Origin: Candidatus Woesearchaeota archaeon
GTDB lineage: Archaea > Nanobdellota > Nanobdellia > Woesearchaeales > UBA11716
Assembly: GCA_013329175.1 (NCBI GenBank)
Contig: DUKR01000026.1
Location: 10,040-16,393 of the forward strand
Length of the DNA stretch: 6,354 bases
Direction: 5' to 3'
Shown here: piece by piece, positions 1 to 4,363 of the stretch
How the letters are laid out: each line of letters opens with the position of its first letter
Numbering within the stretch: the first letter of the stretch is position 1
Notes under the pieces: model-generated
What the model was told of the DNA's origin: nothing
Seen by the model: only the letters and a program-made list of their open reading frames with translations
Database searches by the model: none
Position numbers and translations under genes: made by a program

Positions 1-145
1 GATTTTTCTCAAATTCATCCTTCCATTTATAGATAATCTTAGGATGAATATTGTTTTCCTTTGCTATTTCAGCAACGGACTTTGTGCTAAGTTGCCTGAG
101 GATTTCCAGCTTGAATTCACGTTTGAAATTTCTTCGTTTTACCAT
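1..145 (-). CDS. IS3/IS911-type transposase OrfA, N-terminal part (cut by window edge)
   Basis: Reading the minus strand from the ATG at 145-143 gives 48 codons that run off the window edge without a stop. The peptide begins MVKRRNFKREFKLEILRQL and continues with KSVAEIAKENNIHPKIIYKW. This is the helix-turn-helix pattern of the HTH_Tnp_1 family: a basic KRR start, the REFKLE helix, a SVAEIAKEN turn, and a recognition helix ending in the IYKWK signature. In IS3-family elements this small OrfA binds the terminal inverted repeats and is joined to a DDE-bearing OrfB by frameshifting. OrfB would lie to the left, outside the window. The start is supported by a Shine-Dalgarno GAGGTG (plus positions 151-156) five bases upstream. 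The surrounding DNA is more AT-rich than the genes to the right, as expected for acquired DNA. Whether the element is intact cannot be judged here. A related stand-alone HTH protein is less likely. Confidence 0.85.
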   Translation of the reverse strand, partial: MVKRRNFKREFKLEILRQLSTKSVAEIAKENNIHPKIIYKWKDEFEKN

Positions 146-150
146 TCTGA

Positions 151-156
151 CACCTC
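151..156 (-). promoter_or_regulatory. Ribosome binding site of the OrfA fragment
   Basis: On the minus strand GAGGTG lies five bases before the ATG at 145. It matches the archaeal and bacterial anti-Shine-Dalgarno consensus and fixes the start codon. Confidence 0.6.
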
Positions 157-263
157 GTCGTTAGTTACGCAGAAGTAGCTTAGGGAGAGCCTAAAAATAA
201 AGTCTTAAATTTTTGATAAAGTATAATCCCATTTTGGATTTATTGAATGTTCTTTAATCCCTC

Positions 264-336
264 GTGTCCTTAAATCGTTCTTGACCCACTATTCCCTTGA
301 GGAGAATAGGATGCTCTGGGAACGATATTAGGACAC
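264..336. repeat. Long imperfect inverted repeat with nested inner stem
   Basis: The arms are 264-280 (GTGTCCTTAAATCGTTC) and 320-336 (GAACGATATTAGGACAC), matching at 15 of 17 positions as inverted copies. Between them a second pair, CTATTC at 289-294 and GAATAG at 304-309, forms a nested stem. Weaker complementarity continues outside both arms. The structure lies about 120 bp upstream of the OrfA start, so the left arm could be a terminal inverted repeat of that insertion sequence facing a second end. It could also be a cruciform insertion target or a bidirectional terminator. No flanking duplication was seen that would decide. Confidence 0.55.
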
Positions 337-354
337 TAAGGAATAGTTAATCAC

Positions 355-380
355 TGCCATAATTTCTGGAATTATGGGCA
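355..380. repeat. Hairpin, 8-bp perfect stem extended to 10 bp
   Basis: CCATAATT at 357-364 pairs with AATTATGG at 370-377 around the loop TCTGG. With one bulged G the stem extends to 355-380 (TG and CA ends). It has no T-tract on either side, so it does not look like a standard terminator. It sits just right of the larger inverted repeat at 264-336 and is probably part of the same mobile-element debris. Confidence 0.45.
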
Positions 381-632
381 TGTCCATTAACGCAAAAATT
401 TCCTGCGTCATACTGTCCCTCCGTTTCACTTCGCGATTTTTTCTTGCAGAAAAAACACATAACAAGGATCCCGATGGGAACTTTCCGATGTTAGATTCAT
501 CCATGAGAATTCATCAGATTAGACAAGAAGATTTCTCTTCTCATCCAACCTGTGATTTGTGTCCGTCACATTGTAATAGCTCCACTCCTTATTATGCTTT
601 TCGAAAGGGCATGTTACGACACTCATCCATGC
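381..632. other. Noncoding stretch with no supported gene
   Basis: Open frames on both strands here (a 138-codon plus-strand frame from 374, and a 35-codon minus-strand frame at 519-626) show no recognisable family or convincing ribosome binding site. They overlap each other and the IS110 debris. One short hairpin is visible: TTTTTTCT at 437-444 pairs with AGAAAAAA at 448-455 around TGC. The stretch is best read as flank or decayed insertion-sequence DNA. Confidence 0.4.
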
Positions 633-709
633 GGTGTCTTAGCGCACCATCGTTCCAAGTCGTGAAAAGAGGGGCTCCCACTCAATTTGAGCTGGTGTCT
701 ACGCACCAG
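633..709. repeat. Pair of similar hairpins beside the IS110 remnant
   Basis: GGTGTCTTAGCGCACC at 633-648 and GGTGTCTACGCACC at 694-707 are near-identical direct repeats 61 bp apart. Each is self-complementary at its ends. The second gives a clean 6-bp stem, CTGGTG at 692-697 with CACCAG at 704-709, around a 6-nt loop. They lie downstream of the IS110 stop codon (minus strand), in the position of the element's right-end noncoding region. That is where IS1111-group members carry their guide RNA. This is a positional inference; the element's exact end was not identified. Confidence 0.4.
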
Positions 710-750
710 AATTTAACCCGGGGATGCCCTTGCCCTTTCTTTGCAAAGGA

Positions 751-1103
751 TCATGCTTTGTATGGCCTGTTGTCTCGCAGCATAGCGTAAATGATTTCCA
801 GCAATTTGCATGCTGTTGCAACGGTTGCGACCTGCTTCTTTTTCCTCCTGCAGAGCCTTGCATAATACTTGCCCAGCCTGCTATCTTTTTGCCTCACCGC
901 AACATGGACGCACTGCACCAGTATCCAGCGTAGCCATCTGCTGCCTTGCTTGGTGATGTGACCTGTCCTGCCGCAAAGAAACTCTTCGAGTGCTTCTCTG
1001 GTGTTGGCAAATTCAAGCTGGTCAACTTTGTTGCCTGTTTCATCAACCATTGTCCAATAACGGTCAACGTTGGGTTTAATGACAATATTTTTAGCCTGGC
1101 CAT
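751..1103 (-). pseudogene. IS110-family transposase remnant, internally deleted and frameshifted
   Basis: The intact frame (751-1050, 99 codons) starts MVDETGNKVDQLEFANTREA, which resembles the N-terminal DEDD domain edge of IS110 transposases. From about residue 26 it passes directly into CGRTGHITKQGSRWLRWILV and then YYARLCRRKKKQVATVATA and KLLEIIYAMLRDNRPY, the classic end of the Transposase_20 domain. The roughly 200-250 residues normally between these parts are missing, with the junction near 970-980, yet the frame is kept. Upstream, the same frame reads AKNIVIKPNVDRYWT without a start codon. The ATG at 1103 is in another frame, and one extra G near 1094-1097 would restore a start reading MARAKNIV. 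The DEDD catalytic core is lost, so the product cannot be an active recombinase. A functional mini-protein is possible but not supported. IS110 elements integrate under guidance of an element-encoded bridge RNA. Confidence 0.8.
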
Positions 1104-1104
1104 G

Positions 1105-1262
1105 ATTACTTCAAAGTTGCGGGTATAAAGCCCCGCTCTTCAAAGCGACTTTGAAGGCCTAAAAATCAGCCTGCCAAAGAGGGCTGCTGGGGTTCAAGCC
1201 ATGCCCTTTATCTCAAGCTCTGCTTGAGGGGTTAGGAGGGCACTACTAAGCGGGCATGGTCA
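1105..1262 (-). ncRNA. Candidate left-end structured region of the IS110 remnant (possible bridge RNA locus)
   Basis: This stretch lies immediately upstream of the IS110 start, which is where IS110-group elements encode their bridge RNA. It is rich in stems. CTTCAAAG at 1138-1145 pairs with CTTTGAAG at 1149-1156 around a 3-nt loop. A second copy, CTTCAAAG at 1109-1116, could pair with the same partner, enclosing GCGGG/CCCGC at 1120-1136. CTCAAGC at 1212-1218 pairs with GCTTGAG at 1222-1228. CCATGCCC at 1199-1206 pairs with GGGCATGG at 1252-1259. The structures are visible in the sequence; the bridge-RNA assignment is inference from position only. No target-binding or donor-binding loop was matched to flanking DNA, and the outer end of the element is not defined. 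Confidence 0.3.
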
Positions 1263-1300
1263 GCCGCTCTCGGCGGATTTTTTTGACTTTAGCTCTAAAG

Positions 1301-1306
1301 GGTGAT
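1301..1306 (+). promoter_or_regulatory. Ribosome binding site of the 81-residue protein
   Basis: GGTGAT matches the archaeal anti-Shine-Dalgarno complement (GGAGGTGAT) and lies five bases before the ATG at 1312. It supports that start codon. Confidence 0.6.
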
Positions 1307-1311
1307 CACTA

Positions 1312-1557
1312 ATGCAGGTACGGGTGAAGAAAACAAATAAAGACGGCATGGTGCGGCTGGAATCAGGCGGGGACATCAGGGAAATCCTCATCCACGAGGA
1401 TATCATGCATCCTGAGAAGGAATCTGTCAACCTGTGCTTTCGGGGAAAGCACTCATCAGGCATAGTCTCCCTTTCTCCTGAAGAGATAGAGCGCCTTTCA
1501 GAAGCGGTGAAGGGAAAGACGGGATTAGTGAAAACCGTCGAGGTAGGGGGCATATAG
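1312..1557 (+). CDS. Small conserved-looking archaeal protein of unknown function (81 residues)
   Basis: The product starts MQVRVKKTNKDGMVRLESGG and is predicted soluble, with no signal peptide or membrane segment. Alternating hydrophobic residues at 2-6 and 13-17 suggest two N-terminal beta strands. The middle reads IREILIHEDIMHPEKESVNL followed by CFRGKHSSGIVSLSPEEIER, and a likely helix then runs over residues 56-69 before a final strand (GLVKTVEV). The motif around IMHPEKESV-x-LCFRG-x-xSSGIV looks like a conserved core, and I have the impression that similar proteins occur in DPANN genomes, but I cannot name the family. A clear ribosome binding site and codon use like the downstream operon support a real gene. 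Its upstream neighbour is IS110 debris, and 248 bp separate it from the operon, so it is probably its own transcript. The single His, Cys and Glu residues are too few to argue for a metal site. Confidence 0.75.
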   Translation: MQVRVKKTNKDGMVRLESGGDIREILIHEDIMHPEKESVNLCFRGKHSSGIVSLSPEEIERLSEAVKGKTGLVKTVEVGGI

Positions 1558-1805
1558 GTTTTTATACTCGCTCCTATCCCCACTTTCCCATGGGATTCCC
1601 AAACGCATGCTTTGATTCAGTACGCTCTCAGGGCAGTTGAAACGCTCTTATCTCTCTTCTACGCTCAATTATAGCAAAGCGCACAGATAATTGGGCAATA
1701 CTAATATTCCAACTGCAGCAAAGCTGCTGGGTTTTTTAAAAGCCTCAAAGCGGGCATTTTCTTTTATTCTCGGAATGGCATATCAATCACTACGGCATTG
1801 AGAGG
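1558..1805. other. Intergenic region between the small protein gene and the polyamine operon
   Basis: No gene is seen. It contains a palindrome CCCATGGG at 1587-1594 and three copies of ACGCTC (1622-1627, 1642-1647, 1661-1666) spaced 19-20 bp apart. An AT-rich stem follows, CAATTAT at 1666-1672 with ATAATTG at 1687-1693, and then a GC hairpin with a T-tract (listed separately). Around 1583-1619 the order of short words (TTTCCCA, ATTCCCAAA, ATTCA) resembles the intergenic repeat at 3858-3888, suggesting a degraded copy. TATA-like candidates for the operon promoter are at 1733-1741, 1761-1767 and 1779-1786; none is decisive. Confidence 0.45.
1715..1737 (+). terminator. Hairpin plus T-tract, probable terminator
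   Basis: GCAGC at 1715-1719 pairs with GCTGC at 1723-1727 around AAA and is followed by GGGTTTTTT. This looks like an intrinsic terminator. It could end the transcript of the 81-residue protein gene. Because the T-tract runs into TTTTAAAAG, it may also overlap the TATA box of the downstream operon. Attenuation of the operon is possible but unproven. Confidence 0.45.
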
Positions 1806-2762
1806 ATGGGCGGCATCATGGCAACGGTAAAGGATTTCAACTGGGACAAAGGAATGACGGTCAGTGAGCTTGTGGCAAGGTTTGGCCATATTGGCTTTCA
1901 GAGTATTGAGCTTGCGAAAGCCTCAGAGACTATAGTCAAGATGAAGAAGGCGTCAGCGAAGATATATTTGACCTTCACCTCCAACATGGTAACCTCAGGG
2001 CTCAGGGGTTTTTTTGCGCAACTCATAGCACTCGGGATGGCTGATGTGCTCGTGACGACAGCAGGAGCCATTGAAGAGGACATCATGAAGGCAAATGGCG
2101 AGAAGTTTCTTGTCGGCGACTTCTCTGCTCATGATGTCGCACTGTATGAGAAGGGAGTCAACCGAGTGGGGAACATCTACATCACCAATGAGCAGTATGC
2201 CAGGCTTGAGAATGCGATGCTTCCGATGCTATCGAAACTGTACGGCAAAGAGAAACGGTGGGCAGTTTCCGTCTTATTAAGGGAGATAGGGCTTATGGTT
2301 AATGACCCTTGCTCGATACTTTATCAGGCAGCAAGGCATGAGGTGCCCATCTTCTGCCCTGCCATTACTGACGGCTCATTAGGATTCCACCTGTTCCTGT
2401 TCCAGCAGAAGCATCCTGACTTCGTGGTTGACGTGGTCGCTGATTTCAGGAACATCCTTCTTTCCAGCTCGCACGATGACGTCAAGGGGCTGATATCCCT
2501 TGGCGGGAGCATCTCAAAGCATCATGCCATCCTTGCCTGCCTGCTGAATGGGGGATTGGATTATGCGGTGTACATGACAACAGCACGGCATACCTCAGGC
2601 TCTATGTCCGGCGCTACGACAAGCGAGGCGAAGTCGTGGGGGAAGGTGAAGGATGACTCTGATGCCGTTACGGTGATTGGCGACGTGTCCATCACCTTTC
2701 CTCTGGCGATGGTCAGGGCGCTTGAGGTGCTGAGCTCTGAAGGGGTGGTGAAGAATGCGTAA
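1806..2762 (+). CDS. Deoxyhypusine synthase (or DHS-like homospermidine synthase)
   Basis: DHS moves the aminobutyl group of spermidine, through NAD, onto a lysine of the translation factor aIF5A in the cytoplasm. At 318 residues it fits archaeal members. Numbered from 1806, TFTSNMVTSGLR and VTTAGAIEEDIMK match the NAD-binding motifs. SKHH (His239 corresponds to human His288) and the block from Tyr253 to Lys280, ending SEAKSWGK, match the active site. Lys280 is the lysine that carries the aminobutyl intermediate. Glu274 corresponds to human Glu323, a spermidine ligand. Human Asp313 and Asp316 are replaced by Ser264 and Met267; a non-acidic residue at the second site also occurs, as I recall, in archaeal enzymes. 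The start is uncertain: GAGAGG abuts the ATG at 1806, while the in-frame ATG at 1818 gives MATVKDFNWDKGMTV, closer to the family N-terminus and better spaced. The stop overlaps the next gene by 8 bp. DHS-like homospermidine synthases share this fold, so substrate choice is open. Confidence 0.9.
   Translation: MGGIMATVKDFNWDKGMTVSELVARFGHIGFQSIELAKASETIVKMKKASAKIYLTFTSNMVTSGLRGFFAQLIALGMADVLVTTAGAIEEDIMKANGEKFLVGDFSAHDVALYEKGVNRVGNIYITNEQYARLENAMLPMLSKLYGKEKRWAVSVLLREIGLMVNDPCSILYQAARHEVPIFCPAITDGSLGFHLFLFQQKHPDFVVDVVADFRNILLSSSHDDVKGLISLGGSISKHHAILACLLNGGLDYAVYMTTARHTSGSMSGATTSEAKSWGKVKDDSDAVTVIGDVSITFPLAMVRALEVLSSEGVVKNA
2741..2750 (+). promoter_or_regulatory. Internal ribosome binding site for the decarboxylase
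   Basis: GGTGGTGA lies inside the last codons of the preceding gene, a few bases before the ATG at 2755. Together with the 8-bp gene overlap it points to coupled translation. Confidence 0.5.
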
Positions 2763-3795
2763 CCTGGCGCATTTTGCGCTGTCCAGGAAGAAGCTCATCT
2801 CGCAGTACGGGCACGTTGCTTCACGTTGTGACAAGGTGTCGTACAGCGCAAAGACCAATTATGAGGTGGCAAGTGTCCTTGAGCAGGAGACTGATTGTGA
2901 TTTTTCGGTGCATTCCCTTCCTGAAGCGCAGAGGTTTAGCAACAAGAGCAGGCTGTGGCTCTTTTTGCAGGCTCCAGAAGCAACTGAAGCCGAGGAGATT
3001 CTCGCTCTTGGCATCAGGCGGTTTGTGGTTGACAATGAGCAGGATCTCTTTGCCCTGCTTGCTGCGCTTGAGGCTCATCCTGCTGTGAAGATTGATATTC
3101 TTCTGCGGATGCGGCTCAAGGAGCACACCATCCACACGGGAAAATACTTTGTGTATGGGATGTATGCAGAGCAGGCCAACAACCTTGCTGCAAAGCTTGC
3201 AGGGCATCCTCGCATCAAGGGGCTCGGCATCCATTTCCACCGCAAGACGCAGAATCTCTCGGAGTGGTCGCTTATGGAGGAATTGCAGGGCATGTTGAGC
3301 GATGAGGCGCTTTCTGCCATCTCTATCGTCAATGCTGGCGGGGGGATTCCTGTGCGGTACCATAATTTCAGGGAGGAGGTGACTCCATCCATCTTTGCTG
3401 AATTGGGGAAGCTGAGGTCATGGCTTTCCCAGCATGCCATCACGCTGATGCTTGAGCCAGGCAGATTCCTTGCTGGCCCTTGCATGAAGCTTCATGCAGC
3501 AATCCTGAGCGTCTACGACGGGACAATCGTTGTGAATGCGTCAGTGTATAATGCCGCCATGGATACGTTTATTGCGCACACCAGGCTTGAGGTTGAGGGT
3601 GAAGTCTCTTCTCGTGAAGGGGAGGCATATACCATCAAGGGGATGACTCCCGATGCCATGGACATCTTTAGGTACAGGGTTTTTCTGAAAGAGCCAAAGA
3701 AAGGGGATGTGCTGGTGTTTCGCAATGCAGGGGCGTATAATTTTTCGACGGAGTTCTGCATGCTGCCTAAGCCTGAGACAGTGGTTGTTGATTAG
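2755..3795 (+). CDS. Fold-type III PLP-dependent amino-acid decarboxylase (ornithine/diaminopimelate decarboxylase superfamily)
   Basis: The 346 residues show the alanine-racemase-like barrel followed by the C-terminal beta domain. Lys33 in SYSAKTNYEV is the PLP Schiff-base lysine (compare A-V-K-A/C-N). GLGIHFHRKTQN (157-167) is the HxH region and NAGGGIP (193-199) the phosphate-binding glycines. EPGR (234-237) and the final NAGAYNF (324-330) are also typical. Spacing matches full-length members. The usual catalytic cysteine in GPxC-D is absent: the aligned stretch is GMTPDAMD (296-303), with Pro299 where Cys is expected and Asp300 kept. Ornithine decarboxylase Asp332 aligns with Ala274. The HxLCE hallmark of carboxynorspermidine decarboxylase is missing, which argues against nspC. 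Coupling to the DHS gene suggests a diamine or polyamine product, such as putrescine. The exact substrate (ornithine, arginine, lysine, diaminopimelate or a carboxy-polyamine) cannot be read from the sequence. Confidence 0.85.
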   Translation: MRNLAHFALSRKKLISQYGHVASRCDKVSYSAKTNYEVASVLEQETDCDFSVHSLPEAQRFSNKSRLWLFLQAPEATEAEEILALGIRRFVVDNEQDLFALLAALEAHPAVKIDILLRMRLKEHTIHTGKYFVYGMYAEQANNLAAKLAGHPRIKGLGIHFHRKTQNLSEWSLMEELQGMLSDEALSAISIVNAGGGIPVRYHNFREEVTPSIFAELGKLRSWLSQHAITLMLEPGRFLAGPCMKLHAAILSVYDGTIVVNASVYNAAMDTFIAHTRLEVEGEVSSREGEAYTIKGMTPDAMDIFRYRVFLKEPKKGDVLVFRNAGAYNFSTEFCMLPKPETVVVD

Positions 3796-3801
3796 ATGAC
3801 G

Positions 3802-4100
3802 CGTTGAAGGGTACTCCTTCACTCTCCTGAAAGTTTCAGCAAGTAATGTATGGGACATTTCCCATTTGGCATTCCCAAAAGCTCATTCAAAAAAAGGCAT
3901 TGGCCATGCCTACCATCGCTTCAACAGCCAATGCGTAATTCCCTTCTTCTCATTTCAGGCAATCCTCTCATTGCAGATTCCGGCGGGGGAAATAAAAAGT
4001 GAAGGAAAATAAGTGAAAACAAAAAAACCATCGCAAGTAGCAGGTCATCGCCTCAGCATTGAGCGCTGCACCTGCTGGCATGAAGGATGAGTGCCTGTGC
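3802..4100. repeat. Intergenic repeat, copy A
   Basis: This noncoding unit begins 6 bp after the decarboxylase stop and shares a collinear series of blocks with 5963-6315. In order they are: a TTCACTC-CCTGAAA start (3818-3832); GGCATTCCC at 3868; TCATTCAAAAAA; and the stem GCATTGGC (3897-3904) with GCCAATGC (3927-3934) around a 22-nt loop containing TCGCTTC. Then come ATTCCG; AGTGAAGGA (3998-4006); AAGTGAAAAC plus an A7 run (4011-4027); CATCGC; GCGCTGC; ACCTGC; GCATG-AGGATG; and GTGC. The 3' part folds through AGCAGGT (4039-4045) and ACCTGCT (4070-4076). No frame in it resembles a protein. It may be a structured RNA, a nonautonomous mobile element or a 3'-end regulatory repeat. Confidence 0.7.
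3805..3821 (+). terminator. Hairpin directly after the decarboxylase gene
   Basis: TGAAGG at 3805-3810 pairs with CCTTCA at 3816-3821 around GTACT, ten bases after the stop codon. No T-tract follows, so it may be an mRNA 3'-end stabiliser or processing signal rather than a true terminator. The same hairpin recurs exactly at 4285-4301. Confidence 0.35.
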
Positions 4101-4281
4101 AGAGCACGACGGAATTATCATTATAGGCATTTGCAGCACAACCAAAGGAGGGAGGGAAAATAAGGGGATTGGATGAGAAAGAAGCCATCGGCAATGAGCT
4201 TTTAGGGAATGCCCTTTTTAGGGAATGATGCCGAGCGCACGCTACAATCAAGGCAGGCAGATTCAACAAGCTGAAGCATTA
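4101..4281. other. Remaining intergenic DNA with a partial inverted repeat copy and a short tandem repeat
   Basis: No gene is seen. Positions 4193-4213 are the reverse complement of 3868-3887 with one extra base. Positions 4171-4192 read in reverse resemble the downstream words of copy A (GCC-ATG, then CTTCTTTCTCAT). This marks a truncated, inverted copy that lacks the central stem. TTTTAGGGAATG occurs twice, at 4200-4211 and 4216-4227. Confidence 0.5.
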
Positions 4282-4313
4282 CGTTGAAGGGTACTCCTTC
4301 ACCAGCCTGAAGT
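4282..4313 (+). repeat. Exact copy of the repeat's first 21 bp, upstream of the helicase
   Basis: Positions 4282-4302 are identical over 21 bp to 3802-3822 (starting CGTTGAAGGG, ending TCCTTCAC). Four differing bases follow, and then CCTGAA in both places. The copies are in the same orientation, 480 bp apart. The motif forms the same TGAAGG/CCTTCA hairpin at 4285-4301. Confidence 0.75.
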
Positions 4314-4333
4314 ATTGTTGCCCTGCACAAACC

Positions 4334-4341
4334 ATTTAAAC
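4334..4341 (+). promoter_or_regulatory. TATA box of the helicase gene (leaderless transcript likely)
   Basis: ATTTAAAC centred near 4338 lies about 26 bp before the ATG at 4364, the spacing between an archaeal TATA box and the transcription start. No Shine-Dalgarno precedes the start codon. Both points suggest an mRNA beginning at or next to the start codon. Confidence 0.5.
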
Positions 4342-4363
4342 TGCTCTCTGCTCTTTTGTGGCA

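Noticed and set aside
519..626. 35-codon minus-strand frame starting MSVVTCPFEK
   Set aside because: It is short, has no clear ribosome binding site or family, and conflicts with structured DNA beside IS110.
374..790. 138-codon plus-strand open frame
   Set aside because: It has no Shine-Dalgarno, begins inside a hairpin, shows no recognisable family, and overlaps the 3' side of the IS110 remnant, which is on the other strand.
1187..1210. GGTTCAAGCC resembling a tRNA T-arm
   Set aside because: No acceptor, D-arm or anticodon stem can be placed around it on either strand.
1248..1757. AAGCGGGCAT repeated at 1248 and 1748
   Set aside because: A single 10-mer match with unrelated flanks; chance is a sufficient explanation.
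2755..3795. Assignment as carboxynorspermidine decarboxylase (nspC)
   Set aside because: The HxLCE hallmark is absent and the motifs are closer to the ornithine/diaminopimelate branch.
3793..3832. Possible C/D box guide RNA (AGATGAC ... CCTGA)
   Set aside because: The C box does not fit RUGAUGA, and no C'/D' pair is present.
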